Source of the DNA: JAJKIP01 sp037200685
Lineage (GTDB): Bacteria; Bacteroidota; Bacteroidia; Chitinophagales; Chitinophagaceae
Reading direction: 5' to 3'
Length of the DNA stretch: 64,000 bases
NCBI GenBank assembly: GCA_037200685.1
Contig: JBBCIG010000015.1
Span: 62,001-126,000 of the forward strand
In this document: positions 26,961 through 35,818 of the stretch, piece after piece
Numbering within the stretch: the first letter of the stretch is position 1
How the letters are laid out: every line of letters begins with the position of its first letter
Notes under the pieces: model-generated
Databases searched by the model: none
What the model saw: the letters and a program-made list of their open reading frames with translations, nothing else
What the model was told of the DNA's origin: nothing
Program-made: the position numbers and the translations under genes

Positions 26961-27974
26961 ATTTTCGGTAAACTCTATCCCCAGTCCGGGTTTATCCGAA
27001 TACGTAACTCTCCCAAATTCATAGCCAATACCCGTCGCCACATCTTCTTCCAATAATAAAGGCCCATCCATATCCGCATGATCAATCAACGGAAGTAAAT
27101 GGGCGATAGCTGCGGAGCCAATCGTGGACTCGTTCATGCAACCGACCATTACCTGCAGGTGAAGCTCTCTTGCTTTTTTGATCATGCGTAGGGCAGGAGT
27201 GATGCCGCTGCATTTGGTAAGCTTAATATTAATACCATGAAAATGATCCTTGCATTTCTCCACATCGTTTTCAAAAACACAGGCCTCATCAGCGAATAAA
27301 GGCAATGAAGATTCTTTATATAATATTTTCATTCCTTCCCAATTATCTTTTGCCAATGGCTGTTCAATAAATTCTACGCCCAGTTCTTTTAATTGCGGAA
27401 TAATTTTCAATGCAGTCTCCACATCCCATGCCGCATTAGCATCCACCCTGAATACCGCATCTGTATTTTCTCTTAATGCTTTCACGTTAGCAATGTCATC
27501 AGCCGTTCCAACTTTTATTTTATAAATAGGCCAGGGCTTTTCTTTCACCTTGGCAATCATTTTCTCCGTGCTATCTATACCAATCGTATAATCCGTGACA
27601 GGGTTTTTTGTAATATCTCCATTCCACAATTCATACAATTTTTTCTTTTTCAATTTGCCAAACATGTCCCACGCAGCCATATCCAATGCACAAACGAGAA
27701 AAGGATTTTGAGGAAGCAGGTGATGCAGGTAATGCCAGTACCGTTCCGGCTCGGTAAAAGCGAATTTTTCAACAAAGACCTTTTTTCTTTCCAGGTCTTC
27801 TATCATTTTTTCTACCGTAATGTTGTAGTATGCGATGGCCGGGGCTTCGCCATATCCTTTTACACCAAAATGTTCCAGTTCAACAATAAGCGTTGGCTGA
27901 TGCGTTTTTGTTCCTTTGGAAATAGTAAAGGGGTGACGGAATTTGAGATTGTATGGAAAATAGTTGACTTTCAT
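26952..27974 (-). CDS. L-Ala-D/L-Glu (dipeptide) epimerase, enolase superfamily
   Basis: 340 residues. The enolase-superfamily capping domain (MKVNYFPYNLKFRHPFTISK) is followed by a modified TIM barrel with catalytic Lys in YKIKVGT, metal ligands Asp in RVDANAAW, Glu in FIEQPL and Asp in FADEAC, and the second Lys in NIKLTKCSGI. The pattern fits dipeptide epimerases that act on cell-wall-derived L-Ala-D-Glu. MGCMNESTIGSAA is the usual C-terminal specificity region. Monocistronic, so involvement in murein recycling is inferred from the family. Confidence 0.88.
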   Translation of the reverse strand: MKVNYFPYNLKFRHPFTISKGTKTHQPTLIVELEHFGVKGYGEAPAIAYYNITVEKMIEDLERKKVFVEKFAFTEPERYWHYLHHLLPQNPFLVCALDMAAWDMFGKLKKKKLYELWNGDITKNPVTDYTIGIDSTEKMIAKVKEKPWPIYKIKVGTADDIANVKALRENTDAVFRVDANAAWDVETALKIIPQLKELGVEFIEQPLAKDNWEGMKILYKESSLPLFADEACVFENDVEKCKDHFHGINIKLTKCSGITPALRMIKKARELHLQVMVGCMNESTIGSAAIAHLLPLIDHADMDGPLLLEEDVATGIGYEFGRVTYSDKPGLGIEFTENKK

Positions 27975-28009
27975 TTTAACACGAATGGTTGACTTTTATT
28001 TTGACGCGA

Positions 28010-28110
28010 ATTAAAGCGAATTACACGAATCACATATTGCTATGTAGAAGTAATCAATAAATATCGTTGAACTTAGGATAAAAAATTCGTGTAATTCGTC
28101 TCAATTCGTG
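28010..28110. repeat. Direct/inverted short repeat GAATTACACGAAT
   Basis: GCGAATTAAAGCGAATTACA at 28009-28028 and GTGTAATTCG / CAATTCGTGTTTATT at about 28091-28116 form an inverted pair. The same phrase, split by a palindrome, follows the GNAT gene at 7739-7779. Common intergenic motif; the end of malQ overlaps the right arm. Confidence 0.5.
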
Positions 28111-30822
28111 TTTATTAGCGTTCTTATCTTCCACTATCTCCACATACCCCTTCAACTCTTCATTGAATTCTTTTTGCTTAATCAACTCTTCAAGATTAAG
28201 GTGCATGCGGTAGCGCCAGTAATTTTTTGGATTCGCAGGATCATTTATTCTTTCTTCATGCGGGTTTTCGCGGCGAAGTGTTTCACTCATGCCTAATATA
28301 TCCTGCAATTGAAAAATGCTCCACATCGCCGGTGAGTATAAATGTTGCAATACAATCGCACGGTTCACCCACGATTCGCAGAAATAAGGCGCATCGCCCC
28401 ATTGGCCAAGTGTGGTGTTATAAAAACGCTGTGTCCGTTCCCGGTTTTCTTCCCACCACGCACGGATAGTGCTCATGTCATGCGTGGAAGGAGTAATGAC
28501 AGATAAATAAGGCGCATCATTAGGATGAAAGAATTCTTTCTGAATATCTTTCGGCATGCGTTGTATTTCCAAACTTAATATTCCAAGGCTTTTCATCACT
28601 TCGGGTACACAATGAGGGACCATTCCCAAATCTTCGCCGCAAATAAGCATGCGGGTCGCTTCTTTTAATTGCGGCAACTTGTGCAATGCTTCTTTTTTCC
28701 AAAAATCATCCTGCCGGCGAAAGAAATAATTTATGTAAAGTGGCCGCAGCTTATCCTGTATATGCGGTATCAAATATTTAAATGACAAGGTATCTTCCAT
28801 CGAAATGCGGAAATGAAACTCTAAGCCATTTGAATCTTCCTGCTTGAAAAAAATAACATTCGAGATAAGGTCATATAAGCCTGATCTTAATTTATTGTTT
28901 TCCGCTGTATTTCCCAGCGCATCAAAATGCTTTTCTACTTTTTTCTGCGTGTCAAACTCAGGCTTTAAATCATAGCCGCCTGTATCGTTGTGTTTCAAAA
29001 AATCAGCCTTCACTTTATCGCCCAGTTCATGAAATACCTGGTAAACGATATCATCATTGATAAAAGGATTACAAAAACGCTGTTCATCAAACCATATTCC
29101 GTTTTCACCAAATTCTACATAATGCACGGGAATGCACGGAACGAACCGGCCCATCACTCCTTGCACGGCGTGGGCAGGCACACTCCATATCCGGAAAAAA
29201 CCAAGAATATGATCAATCCGGAATGCATCGAAGTAATAACTCATCTGTTCAAAACGCTGCTTCCACCAGCGAAAGCCATCTTCCTGCATGCGTTTCCAGT
29301 TGTAAGTTGGAAATCCCCAGTTTTGCCCGATAGCGGTAAAATCATCCGGCGGCGCACCGGCCTGTTCGTCCATATTATATAACTCAGGTTCCACCCATGC
29401 ATCGCAGCCATGACGATAAATGCCGATAGGAATATCGCCTTTCAAAACAATTCCTTTTTTATGCGCATAATCCGCAGCCTCCTGCAGTTGACAATGCAAA
29501 TGATATTGTACGAAATAATAAAATGCTATTTCTTTTTCCGCACCGGATTTCTGTAGCCTTTCTATTTCTTTTTTACTGTAAACTTTATTTGTTTCCCATT
29601 CTTCGTAATGAGATGTGCCGTACTTATCACGGAAATAAGAAAATGCGGCGTAAGGTTGCAGCCAATGTTTATTGTCTTCAAAGAATTTGTTATAATCATC
29701 CGATTCAAAACAATCTTTTGCGGTGAGTTCGTAAAGTTCTTTCAACACCGCCAGTTTAAACCGCATCACTTCTTCATAATCCACTTCCGGCAATTCATTC
29801 AGTTGCTTTTGTTTCTTTTTTATACCTCCAATAATATCTTCCTGTTTTTTACCAGCTACTTTAGCCAGGCAGATGTATAAAGGATGTAATGCGAAAGCTG
29901 AGATTGTTGCATATGGATAAGAATCGAGCCAGGTATTCGTAGCGATCGTATCATTTACAGGAAGTAGTTGCACCAATTTTAATCCCGCTTCTTTCGCCCA
30001 ATCCACCAATAATTTAATATCAGCAAATTCGCCAACACCAAAACTATTTTTACTGCGCAAGCTGAAAACAGGTATCGCCACACCAGCGCCTTTCCATGTA
30101 TTGTTAGGTAAATGAACAAAGCCATCATGAAGAACCGTTATCCTCGATGGCTCAGCGCCACTATACAATAAACGGTTATCGCCACTTTCATAACTGGTAA
30201 ATTTATTTTCCTTCGTATTATAAATACCATATTTATATGCTACGGGAAAATCATGTCCCTGCATTTCCATGTTCACTGACCACCAACCATCTTCTGCAGA
30301 TAAAAGAATGGGGTTCGTAATATCCCAATTGCAAAAAGATTCATTGTTGCCCAGCAGGCAAACCACTTCATTCTTTTTCAGTAACGGGGCCTGCACTTTA
30401 AAAATATGCGTATAATGTTTCGCCGGTTTCCCGTTATTATTCTTCGTTTCATTTTGCGGCAGCAACACATCCGTAAAAGGCGTGGTAAAAAAAGCATTTT
30501 CGTATTCACCCGCATGGTGCCATGTATCCAGCAATTGTATTTGCTCAATGCTTTTATGCAGGTCGGAAGGAATTACCCGGCCATGTCCCCATTCACCGCC
30601 AAATTCCCCATCCTTGTTTTTAAGAAGATATTTATAACTGATATCATTCTTCAGCGTTTTCTTTTTATTAATGTCGATGGACACATGCCACAATTCATTG
30701 TCGAGGTAATTCATCGCAACGGCGTTGGCGGCGTCATCCATTCCCAGTTCATCGGTGTTGCCACTCAGCCACAAACTTTGCCCGAATTGTGTATGAAAGC
30801 GAAGAAAAAATTGAAGGTTCAT
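28054..30822 (-). CDS. malQ: 4-alpha-glucanotransferase with two N-terminal starch-binding domains
   Basis: An intact 922-residue protein. Two CBM20-like beta-sandwich domains (about 1-110, FHTQFGQSLWLSGNTDELG, and about 125-240, VVCLLGNNESFCNWD) precede the GH77 catalytic domain. Catalytic residues: nucleophile Asp in DAFRIDHILGFFRIW, Glu in ICGEDLG, and Asp in TPSTHDMSTIRAW. This layout matches plant DPE2-like and Bacteroidota disproportionating enzymes that transfer glucose or maltosyl units between alpha-glucans. No other glycogen or maltodextrin gene is adjacent. It is unusually long for an uninterrupted frame in this window. Confidence 0.95.
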   Translation of the reverse strand: MNLQFFLRFHTQFGQSLWLSGNTDELGMDDAANAVAMNYLDNELWHVSIDINKKKTLKNDISYKYLLKNKDGEFGGEWGHGRVIPSDLHKSIEQIQLLDTWHHAGEYENAFFTTPFTDVLLPQNETKNNNGKPAKHYTHIFKVQAPLLKKNEVVCLLGNNESFCNWDITNPILLSAEDGWWSVNMEMQGHDFPVAYKYGIYNTKENKFTSYESGDNRLLYSGAEPSRITVLHDGFVHLPNNTWKGAGVAIPVFSLRSKNSFGVGEFADIKLLVDWAKEAGLKLVQLLPVNDTIATNTWLDSYPYATISAFALHPLYICLAKVAGKKQEDIIGGIKKKQKQLNELPEVDYEEVMRFKLAVLKELYELTAKDCFESDDYNKFFEDNKHWLQPYAAFSYFRDKYGTSHYEEWETNKVYSKKEIERLQKSGAEKEIAFYYFVQYHLHCQLQEAADYAHKKGIVLKGDIPIGIYRHGCDAWVEPELYNMDEQAGAPPDDFTAIGQNWGFPTYNWKRMQEDGFRWWKQRFEQMSYYFDAFRIDHILGFFRIWSVPAHAVQGVMGRFVPCIPVHYVEFGENGIWFDEQRFCNPFINDDIVYQVFHELGDKVKADFLKHNDTGGYDLKPEFDTQKKVEKHFDALGNTAENNKLRSGLYDLISNVIFFKQEDSNGLEFHFRISMEDTLSFKYLIPHIQDKLRPLYINYFFRRQDDFWKKEALHKLPQLKEATRMLICGEDLGMVPHCVPEVMKSLGILSLEIQRMPKDIQKEFFHPNDAPYLSVITPSTHDMSTIRAWWEENRERTQRFYNTTLGQWGDAPYFCESWVNRAIVLQHLYSPAMWSIFQLQDILGMSETLRRENPHEERINDPANPKNYWRYRMHLNLEELIKQKEFNEELKGYVEIVEDKNANKHELRRITRIFYPKFNDIY

Positions 30823-30861
30823 TTTTGTTGGTTCTATCTTGTTCCTGAACTGTTTTTATTT

Positions 30862-30950
30862 ACCAGTAGTGAGCGGAGCCGAACTGCGGTTCCCTGATCA
30901 GCTTCGTTGCGTCGCACTCTTGTGCTGCATGAATTCTACTCATCATTTTT
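30862..30950 (-). repeat. Composite intergenic repeat, variant-tail copy
   Basis: CGGAGCCGAACTGCGGTTCC, CTGATCAGCTTCGTTGCG and TCGCACTCTTGTGCTGCATG run to CATCATTTTTG. Reverse complement of the GGGGAACCGCAGTTCGGC-tailed variant at 12782-12866. Confidence 0.75.
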
Positions 30951-31000
30951 GCAGCACCCCGATGAATATCGGCGGTACTTCCTATTCGCTATTCAGCAAT

Positions 31001-31084
31001 CGTGAGACGTCAAACGTGAGGCGTGAATCGTAAGAGAAATTTTTAATTCAACCGTTCCCGTCGTTTCACGCCTCACGTCTCACG
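31001..31084. repeat. Long inverted repeat
   Basis: CGTGAGACGTCAAACGTGAG and GCGTGAA on the left pair with TTCACGC and CTCACGTCTCACG on the right. The loop is about 36 bases and AT-rich. Confidence 0.65.
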
Positions 31085-31232
31085 GTCATGCGTTACGAAA
31101 ATAAAATAAAACGCTCAGGGCTCGTATATTTATTACAAACAATGCACCAAACCAGTTGCGGATGACCTGCTTATAATTGTTTGGTGCAGAAATAAACTTT
31201 CAAAAGCATTTCTTCGTTTAGCTTTCCGCACT

Positions 31233-31240
31233 TATTTTTG
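31233..31240 (+). promoter_or_regulatory. Promoter -7 element (TATTTTTG) before small membrane gene
   Basis: TATTTTTG followed by CAGAAA, 17 bp before the ATG at 31257; fits TAnnTTTG and supports expression of the small gene. Confidence 0.45.
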
Positions 31241-31256
31241 CAGAAATATACCTTTC

Positions 31257-31412
31257 ATGGAACAAAAGAAGAAATACAAAGGACTTTACTGGTTATTATT
31301 CTTTGCATCTACAGCAGCCCTTCTTTTTGCCATCTACAGCCATTGGGAATGGCTCACACTGATACTTCCTTTTATGGCGACTTCTTTTGTAAAGGCGTTG
31401 GATATAATGTAA
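31257..31412 (+). CDS. Small membrane protein (51 residues)
   Basis: Starts MEQKKKYKGLYWLLFFAS and ends MATSFVKALDIM. There is a charged N-terminus, one membrane span around LLFFASTAALLFAIY and a second hydrophobic stretch after HWEWLTLILPF. The frame is clean, starts 17 bp after a good promoter element, and sits in an interval otherwise made only of repeats. The positive-inside charge pattern and lack of low complexity suggest a real gene. Function unknown. An ATG-less longer frame in another phase overlaps it and is not supported. Confidence 0.6.
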   Translation: MEQKKKYKGLYWLLFFASTAALLFAIYSHWEWLTLILPFMATSFVKALDIM

Positions 31413-31524
31413 GAGGAAAGAGGTAATGCCCCAGCCTTATGGCCGAATTCTGAATTTTTTATTGGTTTAGTGTTCATGTTGTTGAACAGATTTTTAATAT
31501 ACTGGCTAAACCGGGTATTGGATA

Positions 31525-31557
31525 AACTCTTGGAGGGTTTCAAGCCCTCCAAGAGTT
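31525..31557. repeat. Perfect 13-bp hairpin
   Basis: AACTCTTGGAGGG / CCCTCCAAGAGTT with loop TTTCAAG. A degenerate relative with the same TTTCAAA loop is at about 51667-51698 (AACCTTTGAGCG ... GCTCCTAGGGTT), so it is a second small dispersed hairpin family, or a terminator of the small membrane gene. Confidence 0.6.
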
Positions 31558-31651
31558 ATTTGTAATGTTCCTACTGAACAAAGAATAGTTGAATAGAGCA
31601 GACACTTCGCCCCGACAAACATCGGGGTCTTCGACAAATGATCAATAGAAC

Positions 31652-31902
31652 CTCACCTGCTCGCGACTTTATCGGGACAGGCTTCTCCTAAAGGAAAGGA
31701 ACAACACACAGCCCTTGCTTTTAGAAGAGTATGATACAATAGAGCTCTTCTAAAGTGCTGAATAGAGAACAGGAAGATGAACGGTGCGACCCTTCGGCTT
31801 CGCTCAGGGTAAACTGCGACGCAATTGTTGAACAATGGACAGAACGATGAATGGAGCGTCGCAACGAAGATGATAGTAGCAATGCAGCTGGCTAAAAAAA
31901 CC
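31652..31902 (+). repeat. Composite intergenic repeat, long copy
   Basis: Modules in order: CCTCACCTGCTCGCGAC, CTTCTCCTAAAGGAAAGG, CACAGCCCTTGCTTTTAGAA, TAGAGCTCTTCTAAAGTGC, AGAACAGGAAGATGAACGG, CCCTTCGGCTTCGCTCAGGG, GGAGCGTCGCAACGAAGATG, AGTAGCAATGCAGCTGGC. The CACAGCCC and GCGTCGCAACGAAG blocks match the 17342 copy closely. Confidence 0.85.
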
Positions 31903-31913
31903 AGGAAACTATT

Positions 31914-32330
31914 TTACACCCTTTCCAAACCAGAAAAGAAAAAGTCGCCTTCGATCTTTGCATTATCGTCGCTATCGCTGCCGTGTACGGCATTTTCACC
32001 AACGGACGCCGCATATAATTTGCGGATCGTTCCTTCGGCAGCCTGCGCAGGATTGGTAGCGCCGATCAGCTCACGAAAACTGGCAACAGCATTCTCTTTT
32101 TCAAGAATCGCGGCGATGATAGGGCCACTGCTCATAAACTCCACCAGCTCACCGTAAAAAGGCCTTGCCTTATGCACGGCGTAAAATTCACCGGCTTTGT
32201 CTGCGGAAAGCTTTGTCATTTTTAACGCCACCACACGGTACCCTTCTTTAATAATCCTGTCGAGGATAAGTCCGGCATGCCCGCTTTTCATAGCATCGGG
32301 CTTGATCATCGTAAATGTTCTGTTGCTCAT
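31914..32330 (-). CDS. ndk: Nucleoside diphosphate kinase
   Basis: 138 residues with the classic start RTFTMIKPDAM, the RPFYGELVEFMSSGP nucleotide-binding stretch, ATNPAQAAEGTIR, and the phosphorylated His in NAVHGSDSDDNA. It balances NTP pools. Intact. Its 3' end touches the repeat copy at 31652-31902. Confidence 0.97.
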   Translation of the reverse strand: MSNRTFTMIKPDAMKSGHAGLILDRIIKEGYRVVALKMTKLSADKAGEFYAVHKARPFYGELVEFMSSGPIIAAILEKENAVASFRELIGATNPAQAAEGTIRKLYAASVGENAVHGSDSDDNAKIEGDFFFSGLERV

Positions 32331-32484
32331 TATTTCTATTGCTTTTGGGTCGCAAAACTAAGAAAGTTCAGGGTTTTAAGTACAGGATTCGCAGTTATTT
32401 CGGAAAATCAATATACTATCTTCAGAACCGCGGCGGCAAACACAGCAGCGAAGACTACAAACCCTTATCTTCGCAAACTCTTAA

Positions 32485-33491
32485 ATGAAGCCAATACAGG
32501 AAATATTTCCACTCTTATCACAGCCCCGTAAAGTTGTCATCACGATGCATCAAAAACCTGATGCGGATGCGATGGGTTCATCGCTGGGGCTTGCACATTT
32601 TCTCCGTCAATTCGGCCATACGGTTACGCTGGTATCACCTACCAATTGGTCGAGGTGGCTTGACTGGATGCGGGCTGTAATGCGGTGATCGATTATGAAG
32701 CACATAAAGACAAAGCGGAGGCCGTTTTAAATGAAGCGGAATGGCTGTTTTGTCTTGACTTCAATATATTTCACCGTACCAAAACACTGGCGCCTAAACT
32801 GCAGGAAATGAAGTGCGTTAAAATATTGATTGATCACCACGAAGAGCCGGATGTGGCTTCTTTTGATTATGGCGTCAGCGATAAATTAAAAAGTTCTACG
32901 AGTGAAATGATTTATGATTTTATCGCGGAGTCCGGCAACAGCGATAAGATAACTGAAACAATAGGCGAGTGCATTTATGCCGGGAGTGATCTCGGATACA
33001 GGTTCTTTCCGTTTTCCTTCCGCAAGGGCGGATGTACATCATCTTGTCGCCGTTCTTAAATCAAAAGGATTGAAGCATTCCAAAGTGCATGAAAACCTTT
33101 TTGATAATTTCCTGGAAAATAAATTACGTTTACGGGCCATGTGCTTTTGCACCGGATGGAAGTGATGTATGAATATAATACGGCGCTGGTGGCTATTTCA
33201 AAAAACGACCTGCTGCGCTTTCATGTAAAAACCGGCGATACGGAAGGGCTGGTGAATTTTCCGCAATCCATACAGGGAATAAAACTGGTTGGACTGGTAA
33301 TAGACAGGGATGAGGAAAGAAAATGGAGTTTTCGCAGCAAAGGCGATTTTGATTGCAATACATTTGCACGCAAATATTTTAATGGCGGCGGCCATTACAA
33401 TGCGTCCGGCGGACATACCAATGATTCATTAGATGCGACTGTTCAAAAATTTAAAGAAGCCATAAAAGAAAATAAATCTTTATTACAATAA
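32485..33491 (+). CDS. DHH/DHHA1 phosphoesterase, NrnA-like (three frameshifts)
   Basis: Four short frames make one protein of about 335 residues. The DHH domain has VITMHQKPDADAMGSSLGL (DxD metal site), LFCLDFN and ILIDHHEEPD (the DHH motif). After shifts near 32670, 32985 and 33150 the protein continues ISDTGSFRFPSARADVHHLV and ends in a DHHA1 domain with GLVNFPQSIQGI and the RNA-binding GGGHYNASGG. NrnA-type enzymes degrade short oligoribonucleotides and pAp, and some hydrolyse cyclic dinucleotide products. The FKBP gene follows by 7 bp. Confidence 0.88.
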
Positions 33492-33498
33492 TTAAACA

Positions 33499-34470
33499 AT
33501 GAAACAATTTTTTTATTCATTACTAACGATTTCGGTGGTTGCCTTCGCAACATCATGCAATAACATCAGCTATGAAAGGACGAAGAGCGGAATGCTGTAC
33601 AAAATAATCCCTTCGAATAGCAAAGATTCAATAGCGAAACCCGGTAACTGGGCCAAACTTTATTACATTCAAAAACTGAATGATTCTGTTTTACAAAACA
33701 GCTATGGAAAAATGCCAGCGTATGTGAACGTTGCTGTAGACGGAGGTAACAATCAATATAACCCGACTGAAATATTTTCACTATTAAAAAAAGGGGACAG
33801 CGCTGTTACGATTATGCTGGTTGATTCCATGCTAAGAAAAGGAATGATGCAGGAACTACCGCCTTTTATGAAAAAAGGGGACAGGATGATCACCAGTTTC
33901 AAGATCGTCGAAGTATTCAGAACTGATAGCGCCTACCAGGCGGATGTAGCTATGGAGACCGAAAGAGATGCACCAAGGGCGAAAAAAGAACAGGAAGAGC
34001 AAGCTGCCAAAATGGAAAAGCAAATGAAGGAAGAAAGGGCAAAAGTGCTGGCGGAGGATGAAAAATCCGGCGAAGCGGAAAAACAAAGAAAAGTAGTGAT
34101 GGATTACCTTGCTGCGAAAAAGATCAATGCGCAAAAGACCGGAAGTGGAACTTATGTGTTGATCAACCAACAGGGTAGTGGTCAGCAAGTAACAACAGGA
34201 AAATATGTAGAAGTAAAATACAGTGGCAGATTATTGGCAACTGACAGCGTATTCCAAGCAAACGTTTATTCGTTCCAGATAGACCTGGGCAGTGCCATAG
34301 ATGGCTGGCATGAAGGACTAAAATTATTTAAAGAAGGCGGCAAAGGCACATTGTTTATTCCGGGTTTCCTGGCATATGGAAGAAGTCCCGGCCCGGGCAA
34401 TACACCCAATGAAGCTTTGATATTTGATATAGAAGTGCTTAAAGTTTCAGACACACCGATAGAACACTAA
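33499..34470 (+). CDS. FKBP-type peptidyl-prolyl isomerase lipoprotein
   Basis: 323 residues: lipobox in VVAFATSC, a degenerate FKBP-like N-terminal domain (33-140), an acidic/basic coiled-coil linker (about 150-205, KKEQEEQAAKMEKQMKEERA), and a C-terminal FKBP domain (about 215-320: YVEVKYSGRLL, FQIDLGSAIDGWHEGLKLFK, GTLFIPGFLAYG, LIFDIEVLKV). It probably folds proteins on the periplasmic side of the outer membrane. It lies 7 bp after the DHH gene, so they are likely co-transcribed, and is followed by a strong terminator. Confidence 0.88.
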   Translation: MKQFFYSLLTISVVAFATSCNNISYERTKSGMLYKIIPSNSKDSIAKPGNWAKLYYIQKLNDSVLQNSYGKMPAYVNVAVDGGNNQYNPTEIFSLLKKGDSAVTIMLVDSMLRKGMMQELPPFMKKGDRMITSFKIVEVFRTDSAYQADVAMETERDAPRAKKEQEEQAAKMEKQMKEERAKVLAEDEKSGEAEKQRKVVMDYLAAKKINAQKTGSGTYVLINQQGSGQQVTTGKYVEVKYSGRLLATDSVFQANVYSFQIDLGSAIDGWHEGLKLFKEGGKGTLFIPGFLAYGRSPGPGNTPNEALIFDIEVLKVSDTPIEH

Positions 34471-34492
34471 GATTTTTTTTATAATAAACTGC

Positions 34493-34541
34493 ACGGATTT
34501 TCACAGTTTGCTTTTTAGCCTGTGAAAATCCGTTTTGTTTT
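34493..34541 (+). terminator. Rho-independent terminator after FKBP gene
   Basis: ACGGATTTTCACAG / CTGTGAAAATCCGT, a perfect 14-bp stem around a 13-base loop, followed by TTTGTTTTT. Confidence 0.9.
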
Positions 34542-34846
34542 TGCAACATATAAGAAGATTAAACAATCTCTAAGAAAAAAATAACAGTTTCTGATGAAGT
34601 GAAGCATTGCAGAATGAAAAGAATGTTGCAACTTCGTGTTATCGCTTAAGGCGGAACGGTTTTCGTGAATTTGCGTGATTGGCCCCGTTTTTAGTCCAAG
34701 ATTCCAATCCGCCTATCCCTTTGAATGCTTACACACTATCCCGATTTACCCTGGTTTTGATGAATACTTACTCTGTTCCTTTGAATAAAATATGCTGACA
34801 AACATCGCATTAAGACCTGAGCAAAATCGTCTTGATGAATAAAAGG
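34542..34846. other. 305-bp interval without recognisable features
   Basis: I find no coding frame, repeat copy or RNA gene here. It is unremarkable AT-rich sequence between the FKBP terminator and the folP terminator. Confidence 0.5.
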
Positions 34847-34871
34847 ATCCCGCTTGTGGCGGGATTTTTTT
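34847..34871. terminator. Hairpin at end of folP
   Basis: ATCCCGC / GCGGGAT stem with TTGTG loop, T-run on the plus strand. It is 3' of folP on the minus strand. Confidence 0.7.
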
Positions 34872-34874
34872 ATG

Positions 34875-35707
34875 TTATGAAGGGAACATGCAAGCACTTA
34901 CTAATTTGACTGCTTCTTTTGCTTCTTTCACATCATGCACCCTGAGAATGGACGCCCCGTTCATGAGTCCGATTGTATTTAGAACAGTGGTTCCATTCAA
35001 TGCGTCACTGGCTGTTATCTCTAATGTTTTATAAATGGTTGATTTGCGGGAAATGCCGAACAGTAAAGGACAGTCAATCATTTTAAAAACTTGCAGATTT
35101 TTTTGCAACTCAAAATTGTGCTGAATAGTTTTTCCAAAACCAAATCCCGGATCAATGATAATATCGTTGATACCATCTTTACGGAGCATTGGAATTTTAT
35201 GAATAAAAAAATCCAATACTTCTTTGGTTACATTTTCATAGTGAGCCTCTTGTTGCATGGTTTGCGGCGTCCCTTTCATGTGCATTAATATGTAAGGCAC
35301 ATGCAATCCGGCAACAGTGCTAATCATACCGCATCCATACTACCTGCACTGATATCATTTATTATAGAAGCCCCGGCTGCGACAGATTCTTTTGCAACTT
35401 TGGAATAATACGTATCAACTGAAATAAATATTTGAGGAAAATTTTTGTGAATGGCTGCTATATTTTCAATCACTCTTTTTAATTCTTCATCAGCGGTTAT
35501 TTGTACACTTCCGGGCCTTGTGCTTTGCCCGCCGATGTCAATAATGTCCGCTCCTTCAGTGATCATTTTTTCGCATTGAACAAGTATAGCATCAACGCCG
35601 CTGAACCGGCTGTCTGCATAAAACGAATCCGGTGTAGCATTGATAATGCCCATCACCAATGGCTTATCAGCGACCAACAATCTTCCATTACAATTCAGCG
35701 TGAACAT
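34875..35707 (-). CDS. folP: Dihydropteroate synthase (one frameshift)
   Basis: About 277 residues from ATG 35707 (MFTLNCNGRLL). Pterin-binding TIM barrel motifs: PLVMGIINATPDSF, ADIIDIGGQSTRPGS, FISVDTYYSKVA and INDISAG before a shift near 35325 (one base missing in GATGCGGTATG). Then come YILMHMKGTPQTM, DIIIDPGFGFGKT, PLLFGISRKS and LRVHDVKEA. It condenses pABA with the pterin pyrophosphate in folate synthesis. Essential for growth without folate, so the shift is probably a sequencing error. Divergent from the DUF1599 gene. Confidence 0.93.
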
Positions 35708-35818
35708 TAGCGGTTGTTTCGTTATTTTTGAGCGAAGATAAAGAAGGCATAGGGTCAAAGAAGTCCAAGGGTCAAAAAAGTCAGTGCCTGTTTGGCAATT
35801 TGACTAAATATGCCTGCA

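Larger units (their letters stand above)
30823..31256. other. Repeat-rich interval between malQ and small membrane protein
   Basis: No gene seen. It holds a reverse repeat copy (30862-30950), a long inverted repeat (31001-31084), and an inverted pair TGCACCAAAC/GTTTGGTGCA (31143-31152 and 31179-31188). Confidence 0.6.
31413..31913. other. 500-bp gene-free interval with hairpin and repeat
   Basis: No coding frame. It contains the 13-bp hairpin at 31525-31557 and the long repeat copy 31652-31902, which directly abuts the end of ndk. Confidence 0.6.
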
